The position numbers were made by a program, and so were the translations under genes. Below the pieces are notes generated by a model. It did no database searches, had not been told where the DNA came from, and saw only the letters and a list, made by a program, of their open reading frames with translations. Positions 51,231 through 63,922 of a stretch of DNA of 64,000 nucleotides are shown in pieces. The stretch comes from Liolophura sinensis (Eukaryota; Mollusca; Polyplacophora; Chitonida; Chitonidae): contig NW_027018083.1 of NCBI RefSeq assembly GCF_032854445.1, positions 25,037 through 89,036 of the forward strand. The letters are read 5' to 3'. How positions within the stretch are numbered: the first letter of the stretch is position 1; each line of letters begins with the position of its first letter.

Positions 51231-51782
51231 CAGGCAAAAATGCAAAAGTGGAAAAACTGTTCCAGTGCTGCTGGTAAGAAGCTAATCCGACGTATTTTGT
51301 GACGAGAAATCGAATGGTGCAAACCGCGTTGCTCTCCGACCAATACTTTTGGCTGTAGCGACAATTGAATGATCATTGATGTCATAGTCACGTGCCCAGC
51401 AAAGGCTCTTACTCCATGGAAACCAGGGAAATTTGCAATTTTTTAAACAGCTGCCGATGCCTGGGCCAATTCCGCATGTTTTAGAACCTTATTGATTGGG
51501 TTTTAGTGATCAGTTGTTCTTTTTACAGCAGACTGTACCTAGTACCTTGTGTTTTTTATGTACAAATGGTGTGGTTTTTCTACACGTAGATAAAGACATT
51601 GAGATTGTCTTGGACTTAAAAGTAAGACAATTGCTGGATGAGTTAAATGGGCTTAGCCCAAAGATTTGACGTCTTCTGGGCTACAGAAGGGCACATAACT
51701 TACAGTCAAAAGTTGAATATAGTAATGACCAGTCGCGATTGTACATAGTAGATTGTATCCGATTTCAAATTAACAAAAAGAC
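51231..51782. repeat. Satellite monomer 94 (552 bp)
   Basis: This is a single unit between the 91-bp-duplication monomer and the deletion pair. It has 'gaagctaat', 'aacaaaggctc' near 51400, 'ccgcatgtttt', 'ttgattgggttttagtg', 'ttgttctttttac' and 'tgtacctag', and ends in a type II tail. The exact combination was not found elsewhere in the window. Confidence 0.75.
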
Positions 51783-52826
51783 CAGGCAAAAATACAAAAG
51801 TGGAAAAACTTTTCCAGTGCTGCTGGTAAGAGGCTAATCCGACGTATTTTGTCACGAGAAATCGAATGGTGCAAACCGCGTTGCTCTCCGACCAATACTT
51901 TTGGCTGTAGCGACAATTGAATGATCATTGATGTCATAGTCACGTGCCTAGCAACGGCTCTTACTCCATGGAAACCAGGGAAATTTGCAATTTTTTAAAC
52001 AGCTGCCGATGCCTGGCCATGTGGTTCAGTGATCAGTTGTACTTTTTACAGCAGACTGTATCTAGTACATTGTGTTTTTTATGTACGAATGGTGTGGTTT
52101 TTCTACACGTAGATAAAGACATTGAAATTGTCTTGGACTTAAAAGTAAGACAATTGCTGGATGAGTTAAATGGGCTTAGCCCAAAGATTTGACGTCTTCT
52201 GGGCTACCGAAGGGCACATAACGTATAGATAAAAGTTGAATATAGTAACGACCAGTCTCGATTGTGCATAGTACAGTGTATCCGATTTCAATTAACAAAA
52301 AGACCAGGCAAAAATGCAAAAGTGGAAAAACTGTACCAGTGCTGCTGGTAAGAGGCTAATCCGACGTATTTTGTCACGAGAAATCGAATGGTGCAAACCG
52401 AGTTGCTCTCCGACCAATACTTTTGGCTGTAGCGACAATTGAATGATCATTGATGTCATAGTCACGTGCCCAGCAACGGCTCTTACTCCATGGAAACCAG
52501 GGAAATTTGCAATTTTTTAAACAGCTGCCGATGCCTGGCCATGTGGTTCAGTGATCAGTTGTACTTTTTACAGCAGACTGTATCTAGTACATTGTGTTTT
52601 TTATGTACGAATGGTGTGGTTTTTCTACACGTAGATAAAGACATTGAAATTGTCTTGGACTTAAAAGTAAGACAATTGCTGGATGAGTTAAATGGGCTTA
52701 GCCCAAAGATTTGACGTCTTCTGGGCTACCGAAGGGCACATAACTTATAGATAAAAGTTGAATATAGTAACGACCAGTCTCGATTGTGCATAGTACAGTG
52801 TATCCGATTTCAATTAACAAAAAGAC
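51783..52826. repeat. Tandem pair of 522-bp monomers sharing a 28-bp deletion
   Basis: Units 51783-52304 and 52305-52826 both read 'gcctggccatgtggttcag'. They lack 28 bases that normally run from 'caattccg' to 'cttatag'; the junctions are near 52018 and 52540. Both also have 'attgaaattg', 'tatagataaaag' and 'agtctcg'. They differ at 'cgtgcctagc' against 'cgtgcccagc', 'cttttccag' against 'ctgtaccag', and 'accgagttgc' in the second. One deletion followed by a one-monomer tandem duplication explains the pair. Confidence 0.9.
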
Positions 52827-53467
52827 CAGGCAAAAATGCAAAAGTGGAAAAACTGTTCCAGTGCTGCTGGTAAGAGGCTAATCCGACGTATTTTGTCACG
52901 AGAAATCGAATGGTGCAAACCGCGTTGCTCTCCGACCAATACTTTTGGCTGTAGCGACAATTGAATGATCATTGATGTCATAGTCACGTGCCCAGCAACG
53001 GCTCTTACTCCATGGAAACCAGGGAAATTTGCAATTTTTTAACAGCTGCCGATGCCTGGCCCAATTCCGCATCTATTAGAACCTTATAGATGTGGTTCAG
53101 TGATCAGTTGTACTTTTTACAGCAGACTGTATCTAGTACATCTAGCCTGGCCCAATTCCGCATCTATTAGAACCTTATAGATGTGGTTTAGTGATCAGTT
53201 GTACTTTTTACAGCAGACTGTATCTAGTACATTGTGTTTTTTATGTACGAATGGTGTGGTATTTCTACACGTAGATAAAGACATTGAGATTGTCTTGGAC
53301 TTAAAAGTAAGACAATTGCTGGGTGAGTTAAATGGGCTTAGCCCAAAGATTTGACGTCTTCTGGGCTACAGAAGGGCACATAACTTATAGTCAAAAGTTG
53401 AATATAGTAATGACCAGTCGCGATTGTACATAGTAGATTGTATCGGATTTCAAATTAACAAAAAGAC
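52827..53467. repeat. 641-bp monomer with 91-bp internal tandem duplication
   Basis: Direct copies lie at 53055-53145 and 53146-53236, with the same 'gtacatctagcctgg' junction as at 50910. The unit differs from the earlier one by 'gtggtttagtg' in the second copy, 'tggtatttctac', a type II tail and 'tatcggattt'. Its last third is therefore of the kind that closes each higher-order unit further right, and it precedes the first of them. Confidence 0.9.
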
Positions 53468-56400
53468 CAGGCAAAAATGCAAAAGTGGAAAAACTGTTCC
53501 AGTGCTGCTGGTAAGAAGCTAATCCGATGTATTTTGTGACGAGAAATCGAATGGTGCAAACCGCGTTGCTCTCCGACCAATACTTTTGGCTGTAGCGACA
53601 ATTGAATGATCATTGATGTCATAGTCACGTGCCCAGCAACGGCTCTTACTCCATGGAAACCAGGGAAATTTGCAATTTTTTAAACAGCTGCCGATGCCTG
53701 GCCCAATTCCGCATCTATTAGAACCTTATAGATGTGGTTCAGTGATCAGTTGTACTTTTTACAGCAGACTGTATCTAGTACATTGTGTTTTTTATGTACG
53801 AATGGTGTGGTTTTTCTACACGTAGATAAAGACATTGAGATTGTCTTGGACTTAAAAGTAAGACAATTGCTGGATGAGTTAAATGGGCTTAGCCCAAAGA
53901 TTTGACGACTTCTGGGCTACCGAAGGGCACATAACGTATAGTTAAAAGTTGAATATAGTAACGACCAGTCGCGATTGTGCATAGTACAGTGTATCCGATT
54001 TCAATTAACAAAAAGACCAGGCAAAAATGCAAAAGTGGAAAAACTGTTCCAGTGCTGCTGGTAAGAGACTAATCCGACGTATTTTGTCACGAGAAATCGA
54101 ATGGTGCAAACCGCGTTGCTCTCCGACCAATACTTTTGGCTGTAGCCACAATTGAATGATCATTGATGTCATAGTCACGTGCCCAGCAACGGCTCTTACT
54201 CCATGGAAACCAGGGAAATTTGCAATTTTTTAAACAGCTGCCGATGCCTGGCCCAATTCCGCATGTATTAGAACCTTATAGACGTGGTTCAGTGATCAGT
54301 TGTACTTTTTACAGCAGACTCTATCTAGTACCTTGTGTTTTTTATGTACAAATGGTGTGGTTTTTCTACACGTAGATAAAGACATTGAGATTGTCTTGGA
54401 CTTAAAAGTAAGACAATTGCTGGATGAGTTAAATGGGCTTAGCCCAAAGATTTGACGTCTTCTGGGCTACCGAAGGGCACATAACGTATAGTTAAAAGTT
54501 GAATATAGTAACGACCAGTCGCGATTGTGCATAGTACAGTGTATCCGATTTCAATTAACAAAAAGACCAGGCAAAAATGCAAAAGTGGAAAAACTGTTCC
54601 AGTGCTGCTGGTAAGATGCTAATCCGACGTATTTTGTCACGAGAAATCGAATGGTGCAAACCGCGTTGCTGTCCGACCAATACTTTTGGCTGTAGCGACA
54701 ATTGAATGATCATTGATGTCATAGTGACGTGCCTAGCAACGGCTCTTACTCCATGGAAACCAGGGAAAATTGCAATTTTTTAAACAGCTGCCGATGCCTG
54801 GCCCAATTCCGCATCTATTAGAACCTTATAGATGTGGTTCAGTGATCAGTTGTACTTTTTACAGCAGACTGTATCTAGTACCTTGTGTTTTTTATGTACG
54901 AATGGTGTGGTTTTTCTACACGTAGATAAAGACATTGAGATTGTCTTGGACTTAGAAGTAAGACAATTGCTGGGTGAGTTTAATGGGTTTAGCCCAAAGA
55001 TTTGACGTCTTCTGGGCTACCGAAGGGCACATAACTTATAGTCAAAAGTTGAATATAATAACGACCAGTCGCGATTGTACATAGTACAGTGTAGCCGATT
55101 TCAATTAACAAAAAGACCAGGCAAAAAATGCAAAAGTGGAAAAACTGTTCCAGTGCTGCTGGTAAGAGGCTAATCCGACGTATTTTGTGACAAGAAATCG
55201 AATGGTGCAAACCGCGTTGCTCTCCGACCAATACTTTTGGCTGTAGCGACAATTGAATGATCATTGATGTCATAGTCACGTGCCCAACAACGGCTCTTAC
55301 TCCATGGAAACCAGGGAAATTTGCAATTTTTTAAACAGCTGCCGATGCCTGGCCCAATTCCGCATCTATTAGAACCTTATAGACGTGGTTCAGTGATCAG
55401 TTGTACTTTTTACAGCAGACTGTATCTAGTACATTGTGTTTTTTATGTACGAATGGTGTGGTTTTTCTACACGTAGATAAAGACATTGAGATTGTCTTGG
55501 ACTTAAAAGTAAGACAATTGCTGGATAAGTTAAATGGGCTTAGCCCAAAGATTTGACGTCTTCTGGGCTACCGAAGGGCACATAACGTATAGTTAAAAGT
55601 TGAATATAGTAACGACCAGTCGCGATTGTGCATAATACTGTGTATCCGATTTCAATTAACAAAAAGACCAGGCAAAAATGCAAAAGTGGAAAAACTGTTC
55701 CAGTGCTGCTGGTAAGAGGCTAATCCGACGTATTTTGTCACGAGAAATCGAATGGTGCAAACCGCGTTGCTCTCCGACCAATACTTTTGGCTGTAGCGAC
55801 AATTGAATGATCATTGATGTCATAGTCACGTGCCCAGCAACGGCTCTTTCTCCATGGAAACCAGGGAAATATGCAATTTTTTAACAGCTGCCGATGCCTG
55901 GCCCAATTCCGCATCTATTAGAACCTTACAAATGTGGTTCAGTGATCAGTTGTACTTTTTACAGCAGACTGTATCTAGTACATTTTGTTTTTTATGTACG
56001 AATGGTGTGGTTTTTCTACACGTAGATAAAGACATTGAGATTGTCTTGGACTTAAAAGTAAGACAATTGCTGGGTGAGTTTAATGGGTTTAGCCCAAAGA
56101 TTTGACGTCTTCTGGGCTGCCGAAGGGCACATGACGTATAGTCAAAAGTTGAATATAATAATGACCAGTCGCGATTGTTCATAGTACAGTGTAGCCGATT
56201 TCAATTAACAAAAAGACCAGGCAAAAATGCAAAAGTGGAAAAAACTGTTCCAGTGCTGCTGGTAAGAGGCTAATCCGACGTATTTTGTGACGAGAAATCG
56301 AATGGTGCAAACCGCGTTGCTCTCCGACCAATACTTTTGGCTGTAGCCACAATTGAATGATCATTGATGTCAAAGTCACGTGCCCAGCAACGGCTCTTAC

Positions 56401-57317
56401 TCCATGGAAACCAGGGAAATTTGCAATTTTTTAACAGCTGCCGATGCCTGGCCCAATTCCGGATCTATTAGAACCTTATAGATGTGGTTCAGTGATCAGT
56501 TGTACTTTTTACAGCAGACTGTATCTAGTACATTGTGTTTTTTATGTACGAATGGTGTGGTATTTCTACACGTAGATAAAGACATTGAGATTGTCTTGGA
56601 CTTAAAAGTAAGACAATTGCTGGGTGAGTTTAATGGGTTTAGCCCAAAGATTTGACGTCTTCTGGGCTGCCGAAGGGCACATAACGTATAGTCAAAAGTT
56701 GAATATAATAATGACCAGTCGCGATTGTTCATAGTACAGTGTAGCCGATTTCAATTAACAAAAAGACCAGGCAAAAATGCAAAAGTGGAAAAACTGTTCC
56801 AGTGCTGCTGGTAAGAGGCTAATCCGACGTATTTTGTGACGAGAAATCGAATGGTGCAAACCGCGTTGCTCTCCGACCAATACTTTTGGCTGTAGCCACA
56901 ATTGAATGATCATTGATGTCAAAGTCACGTGCCCAGCAACGGCTCTTACTCCATGGAAACCAGGGAAATTTGCAATTTTTTAACAGCTGCCGATGCCTGG
57001 CCCAATTCCGGATCTATTAGAACCTTATAGATGTGGTTCAGTGATCAGTTGTACTTTTTACAGCAGACTGTATCTAGTACATTGTGTTTTTTATGTACGA
57101 ATGGTGTGGTATTTCTACACGTAGATAAAGACATTGAGATTGTCTTGGACTTAAAAGTAAGACAATTGCTGGGTGAGTTAAATGGGCTTAGCCCAAAGAT
57201 TTGACGTCTTCTGGGCTACAGAAGGGCACATAACTTATAGTCAAAAGTTGAATATAGTAATGACCAGTCGCGATTGTACATAGTAGATTGTATCGGATTT
57301 CAAATTAACAAAAAGAC
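53468..57317. repeat. 7-monomer higher-order repeat, copy A
   Basis: Starts are 53468, 54018, 54568, 55118, 55669, 56218 and 56768. In order: (1) 'gaagctaat' and 'gacgacttctgg'; (2) 'gagactaat', 'gcatgtatt', 'tagacgtgg' and 'gactctatc'; (3) 'gctgtccg' and 'agtgacgtgcc'; (4) 'gacaagaaat', 'cccaacaac', 'ggataagtt' and 'cataatac'; (5) 'ctctttctcc', 'ttacaaatg', 'cattttg' and 'gctgccgaag'; (6) and (7) 'gtcaaagtcacg', 'ccggatc' and 'tggtatttctac'. Units 6 and 7 are near duplicates, the second ending in a type II tail. Confidence 0.85.
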
Positions 57318-60072
57318 CAGGCAAAAATGCAAAAGTGGAAAAACTGTTCCAGTGCTGCTGGTAAGAAGCTAATCCGACGTATTTTGTGACGAGAAATCGA
57401 ATGGTGCAAACCGCGTTGCTCTCCGACCAATACTTTTGGCTGTAGCGACAATTGAAATGATCATTGATGTCATAGTCACGTGCCCAGCAACGGCTCTTAC
57501 TCCATGGAAACCAGGGAAATTTGCAATTTTTTAAACAGCTGCCGATGCCTGGCCCAATTCCGCATGTATTAGAACCTTATAGATGTGGTTCAGTGATCAG
57601 TTGTACTTTTTACAGCAGACTGTATCTAGTACATTGTGTTTTTTATGTACGAATGGTGTGGTTTTTCTACACGTAGATAAAGACATTGAGATTGTCTTGG
57701 ACTTAGAAGTAAGACAATTGCTGGATGAGTTAAATGGGCTTAGCCCAAAGATTTGACGACTTCTGGGCTACCGAAGGGCACATAACGTATAGTTAAAAGT
57801 TGAATATAGTAACGACCAGTCGCGATTGTGCATAGTACAGTGTATCCGATTTCAATTAACAAAAAGACCAGGCAAAAATGCAAAAGTGGAAAAAACTGTT
57901 CCAGTGCTGCTGGTAAGAGACTAATCCGACGTATTTTGTCACGAGAAATCGAATGGTGCAAACCGCGTTGCTCTCCGACCAATACTTTTTGGCTGTAGCC
58001 ACAATTGAATGATCATTGATGTCATAGTCACGTGCCCAGCAACGGCTCTTACTCCATGGAAACCAGGGAAATTTGCAATTTTTTAAACAGCTGCCGATGC
58101 CTGGCCCAATTCCGCATGTATTAGAACCTTATAGACGTGGTTCAGTGATCAGTTGTACTTTTTACAGCAGACTCTATCTAGTACCTTGTGTTTTTTATGT
58201 ACAAATGGTGTGGTTTTTCTACACGTAGATAAAGACATTGAGATTGTCTTGGACTTAAAAGTAAGACAATTGCTGGATGAGTTAAATGGGCTTAGCCCAA
58301 AGATTTGACGTCTTCTGGGCTACCGAAGGGCACATAACGTATAGTTAAAAGTTGAATATAGTAACGACCAGTCGCTATTGTGCATAGTACAGTGTATCCG
58401 ATTTCAATTAACAAAAAGACCAGGCAAAAATGCAAAAGTGGAAAAACTGTTCCAGTGCTGCTGGTAAGAGGCTAATCCGACGTATTTTGTCACGAGAAAT
58501 CGAATGGTGCAAACCGCGTTGCTGTCCGACCAATACTTTTGGCTTTAGCGACAATTGAATGATCATTGATGTCATAGTGACGTGCCTAGCAACGGCTCTT
58601 ACTCCATGGAAACCAGGGAAATTTGCAATTTTTTAAACAGCTGCCGATGCCTGGGCCAATTCCACATCTTTTAGAACCTTATTGATGTGGTTCAGTGATC
58701 AGTTGTACTTTTTACAGCAGACTGTATCTAGTACATTGTGTTTTTTATGTACAAATGGTGTGGTTTTTCTACACGTAGATAAAGACATTGAGATTGTCTT
58801 GGACTTAGAAGTAAGACAATTGCTGGGTGAGTTAAATGGGCTTAGCCCAAAGATTTGACGTCTTTTCTGGGCTACCGAAGGGCACATAACGTATAGTTAA
58901 AATTTGAATATAGTAACGACCAGTCGCGATTGTGCATAGTACAGTGTATCCGATTTCAATTAACAAAAAGACCAGGCAAAAATGCAAAAGTGGAAAAACT
59001 GTTCCAGTGCTGCTGGTAAGAGGCTAATCCGACGTATTTTGTGACGAGAAATCGAATGGTGCAAACCGCGTTGCTCTCCGACCAATACTTTTGGCTGTAG
59101 CGACAATTGAATGATCATTGATGTCATAGTCACGTGCCCAGCAACGGCTCTTTCTCCATGGAAACCAGGGAAATATGCAATTTTTTAACAGCTGCCGATG
59201 CCTGGCCAATTCCGCATCTATTAGAACCTTACAAATGTGGTTCAGGTGATCAGTTGTACTTTTTACAGCAGACTGTATCTAGTACATTTTGTTTTTTTAT
59301 GTACGAATGGTGTGGTTTTTCTACACGTAGATAAAGACATTGAGATTGTCTTGGACTTAAAAGTAAGACAATTTGCTGGGTGAGTTTAATGGGTTTAGCC
59401 CAAAGATTTGACGTCTTCTGGGCTGCGAAGGGCACATAACGTATAGTCAAAAGTTGAATATAATAATGACCAGTCGCGAATGTTCATAGTACAGTGTAGC
59501 CGATTTCAATTAACAAAAAGACCAGGCAAAAATGCAAAAGTGGAAAAACTGTTCCAGTGCTGCTGGTAAGAGGCTAATCCGACGTATTTTGTGACGAGAA
59601 ATCGAATGGTGCAAACCGCGTTGCTCTCCGACCAATACTTTTGGCTGTAGCCACAATTGAATGATCATTGATGTCATAGTCACGTGCCCAGCAACGGCTC
59701 TTACTCCATGGAAACCAGGGAAATTTGCAATTTTTAACAGCTGCCGATGCCTGGCCCAATTCCGCATCTAATAGAACCTTATAGATGTGGTTCAGTGATC
59801 AGTTGTACTTTTTACAGCAGACTGTATCTAGTACATCGTGTTTTTTATGTACGAATGGTGTGGTATTTCTACACGTAGATAAAGACATTGAGATTGTCTT
59901 GGACTTAAAAGTAAGACAATTGCTGGGTGAGTTAAATGGGCTTAGCCCAAAGATTTGACGTCTTCTGGGCTACAGAAGGGCACATAACTTATAGTCAAAA
60001 GTTGAATATAGTAATGACCAGTCCGCGATTGTACATAGTAGATTGTATCGGATTTCAAATTAACAAAAAGAC
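57318..60072. repeat. Shortened 5-monomer higher-order repeat, copy B
   Basis: Starts are 57318, 57869, 58421, 58973 and 59523. They correspond to positions 1, 2, 3, 5 and 7 of copy A. The 'gacaagaaat' unit and one of the paired 'tggtatttctac' units are missing. The unit at 58421 begins like position 3 ('gctgtccg', 'agtgacgtgcc') but its later part ('ttccacatc', 'tacaaatgg', 'cttttctggg') is not of that type, so a junction probably lies inside it. Several single-base indels occur from 59.2 kb on. Confidence 0.8.
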
Positions 60073-63000
60073 CAGGCAAAAATGCAAAAGTGGAAAAACT
60101 GTTCCAGTGCTGCTGGTAAGAGGCTAATCCGATGTATTTTGTGACGAGAAATCGAATGGTGCAAACCGCGTTGCTCTCCGACCAATACTTTTGGCTGTAG
60201 CGACAATTGAATGATCATTGATGTCATAGTCACGTGCCCAACAACGGCTCTTACTCCATGGAAACCAGGGAAATTTGCAATTTTTTAAACAGCTGCCGAT
60301 GCCTGGCCCAATTCCGCATGTATTAGAACCTTATAGATGTGGTTCAGTGATCAGTTGTACTTTTTACAGCAGACTGTATCTAGTACATTGTGTTTTTTAT
60401 GTACGGAATGGTGTGGTTTTTCTACACGTAGATAAAGACATTGAGATTGTCTTGGACTTAGAAGTAAGACAATTGCTGGATGAGTTAAATGGGCTTAGCC
60501 CAAAGATTTGACGACTTCTGGGCTACCGAAGGGCACATAACGTATAGTTAAAAGTTGAATATAGTAACGACCAGTCGCGATTGTGCATAGTACAGTGTAT
60601 CCGATTTCAATTAACAAAAGACCAGGCAAAAATGCAAAAGTGGAAAAACTGTTCCAGTGCTGCTGGTAAGAGACTAATCCGACGTATTTTGTCACGAGAA
60701 ATCGAATGGTGCAAACCGCGTTGCTCTCCGACCAATACTTTTGGCTGTAGCCACAATTGAATGATCATTGATGTCATAGTCACGTGCCCAGCAACGGCTC
60801 TTACTCCATGGAAACCAGGGAAATTTGCAATTTTTTAAACAGCTGCCGATGCCTGGCCCAATTCCGCATGTATTAGAACCTTATAGACGTGGTTCAGTGA
60901 TCAGTTGTACTTTTTACAGCAGACTCTATCTAGTACCTTGTGTTTTTTATGTACAAATGGTGTGGTTTTTCTACACGTAGATAAAGACATTGAGATTGTC
61001 TTGACTTAAAAGTAAGACAATTGCTGGATGAGTTAAATGGGCTTAGCCCAAAGATTTGACGTCTTCTGGGCTACCGAAGGGCACATAACGTATAGTTAAA
61101 AGTTGAATATAGTAACGACCAGTCGCGATTGTGCATAGTACAGTGTATCCGATTTCAATTAACAAAAAGACCAGGCAAAAATGCAAAAGTGGAAAAACTG
61201 TTCCAGTGCTGCTGGTAAAAGGCTAATCCGACGTATTTTGTCACGAGAAATCGAATGGTGCAAACCGCGTTGCTGTCCGACCAATACTTTTGGCTGTAGC
61301 GACAATTGAATGATCATTGATGTCATAGTGACGTGCCTAGCAACGGCTCTTACTCCATGGAAACCAGGGAAATTTGCAATTTTTTAAACAGCTGCCGATG
61401 CCTGGCCCAATTCCGCATCTATTAGAACCTTATAGATGTGGTTCAGTGATCAGTTGTACTTTTTACAGCAGACTGTATCTAGTACCTTGTGTTTTTTATG
61501 TACGAATGGTGTGGTTTTTCTACACGTAGATATAGACATTGAGATTGTCTTGGACTTAGAAGTAAGACAATTGCTGGGTGAGTTTAATGGGTTTAGCCCA
61601 AAGATTTGACGTCTTCTGGGCTACCGAAGGGCACATAACTTATAGTCAAAAGTTGAATATAATAACGACCAGTCGCGATTGTACATAGTACAGTGTAGCC
61701 GATTTCAATTAACAAAAAGACCAGGCAAAATGCAAAAGTGGAAAAAACTGTTCCAGTGCTGCTGGTAAGAGGCTAATCCGACGTATTTTGTGACAAGAAA
61801 TCGAATGGTGCAAACCGCGTTGCTCTCCGACCAATACTTTTGGCTGTAGCGACAATTGAATGATCATTGATGTCATAGTCACGTGCCCAACAACGGCTCT
61901 TACTCCATGGAAACCAGGGAAATTTGCAATTTTTTAAACAGCTGCCGATGCCTGGCCCAATTCCGCATCTATTAGAACCTTATAGACGTGGTTCAGTGAT
62001 CAGTTGTACTTTTTACAGCAGACTGTATCTAGTACATTGTGTTTTTTATGTACGAATGGTGTGGTTTTTCTACACGTAGATAAAGACATTGAGATTGTCT
62101 TGGACTTAAAAGTAAGACAATTGCTGGATAAGTTAAATGGGCTTAGCCCAAAGATTTGACGTCTTCTGGGCTACCGAAGGGCACATAACGTATAGTTAAA
62201 AGTTGAATATAGTAACGACCAGTCGCGATTGTGCATAATACAGTGTATCCGATTTCAATTAACAAAAAGACCAGGCAAAAATGCAAAAGTGGAAAAACTG
62301 TTCCAGTGCTGCTGGTAAGAGGCTAATCCGACGTATTTTGTCACGACAAATCGAATGGTGCAAACCGCGTTGCTCTCCGACCAATACTTTTGGCTGTAGC
62401 GACAATTGAATGATCATTGATGTCATAGTCACGTGCCCAGCAACGGCTCTTACTCCATGGAAACCAGGGAAATTTGGAATTTTTATAAACAGCTGCCGAT
62501 GCCTGGGCCAATTCCGCATCTTTTAGAACCTTATTGATGTGGGTCAGTGATCAGTTGTACTTTTTACAGCAGACTGTATCTAGTACATTGTGTTTTTTAT
62601 GTACAAATGGTGTGGTTTTTCTACACGTAGATAAAGACATTGAGATTGTCTTGGACTTAAAAGTAAGACAATTGCTGGATGAGTTAAATGGGATTAGCCC
62701 AAAGATTTGACGTCTTCTGGGCTACCGAAGGGCACATAACGTATAGTTAAAAGTTGAATATAGTAACGACCAGTCGCGATTGTACATAGTACAGTGTAGC
62801 CGATTTCAATTAACAAAAAGACCAGGCAAAAATGCAAAAGTGGAAAAACTGTTCCAGTGCTGCTGGTAAGAGGCTAATCCGACGTATTTTGTCACGAGAA
62901 ATCGAATGGTGCAAACCGCGTTGCTCTCCGACCAATACTTTTGGCTGTAGCGACAATTGAATGATCATTGATGTCATAGTCACGTGCCCAGCAACGGCTC

Positions 63001-63922
63001 TTTCTCCATGGAAACCAGGGAAATATGCAATTTTTTAACAGCTGCCGATGCCTGGCCCCAATTCCGCATCTATTAGAACCTTACAAATGTGGTTCAGTGA
63101 TCAGTTGTACTTTTTACAGCAGACTGTATCTAGTACATTTTGTTTTTTATGTACGAATGGTGTGGTTTTTCTACACGTAGATAAAGACATTGAGATTGTC
63201 TTGGACTTAAAAGTAAGACAATTGCTGGGTGAGTTTAATGGGTTTAGCCCAAAGATTTGACGTCTTCTGGGCTGCCGAAGGGCACATAACGTATAGTCAA
63301 AAGTTGAATATAATAATGACCAGTCGCGATTGTTCATAGTACAGTGTAGCCGATTTCAATTAACAAAAAGACCAGGCAAAAATGCAAAAGTGGAAAAACT
63401 GTTCCAGTGCTGCTGGTAAGAGGCTAATCCGACGTATTTTGTGACGAGAAATCGAATGGTGCAAACCGCGTTGCTCTCCGACCAATACTTTTGGCTGTAG
63501 CCACAATTGAATGATCATTGATGTCAAAGTCACGTGCCCAGCAACGGCTCTTACTCCATGGAAACCAGGGAAATTTGCAATTTTTTAACAGCTGCCGATG
63601 CCTGGCCCAATTCCGCATCTATTAGAACCTTATAGATGTGGTTCAGTGATCAGTTGTACTTTTTACAGCAGACTGTATCTAGTACATTGTGTTTTTTATG
63701 TACGAATGGTGTGGTATTTCTACACGTAGATAAAGACATTGAGATTGTCTTGGACTTAAAAGTAAGACAATTGCTGGGTGAGTTAAATGGGCTTAGCCCA
63801 AAGATTTGACGTCTTCTGGGCTACAGAAGGGCACATAACTTATAGTCAAAAGTTGAATATAGTAATGACCAGTCGCGATTGTACATAGTAGATTGTATCC
63901 GATTTCAAATTAACAAAAAGAC
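60073..63922. repeat. 7-monomer higher-order repeat, copy C
   Basis: Starts are 60073, 60623, 61172, 61722, 62272, 62823 and 63373. Positions 1 to 4 follow copy A ('gacgacttctgg'; 'gcatgtatt' with 'gactctatc'; 'gctgtccg' with 'agtgacgtgcc'; 'gacaagaaat' with 'ggataagtt'). An extra unit at 62272 has 'acgacaaatc' and 'ggaatttttataaac'. The 'ctctttctcc' unit and a single 'tggtatttctac' unit follow. Copies A and C both have seven monomers but reach that number through different gains. Confidence 0.85.

Noticed and set aside
54989-55279. Recurrent reverse-strand open frame of about 85-96 codons (also at 11974, 22427, 30125, 36711 and others)
   Set aside because: It appears only in monomers where single-base indels or substitutions happen to keep the frame open, differs between copies mainly through frame changes, and the 550-bp period shifts frame from one monomer to the next. 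It shows no recognisable domain.
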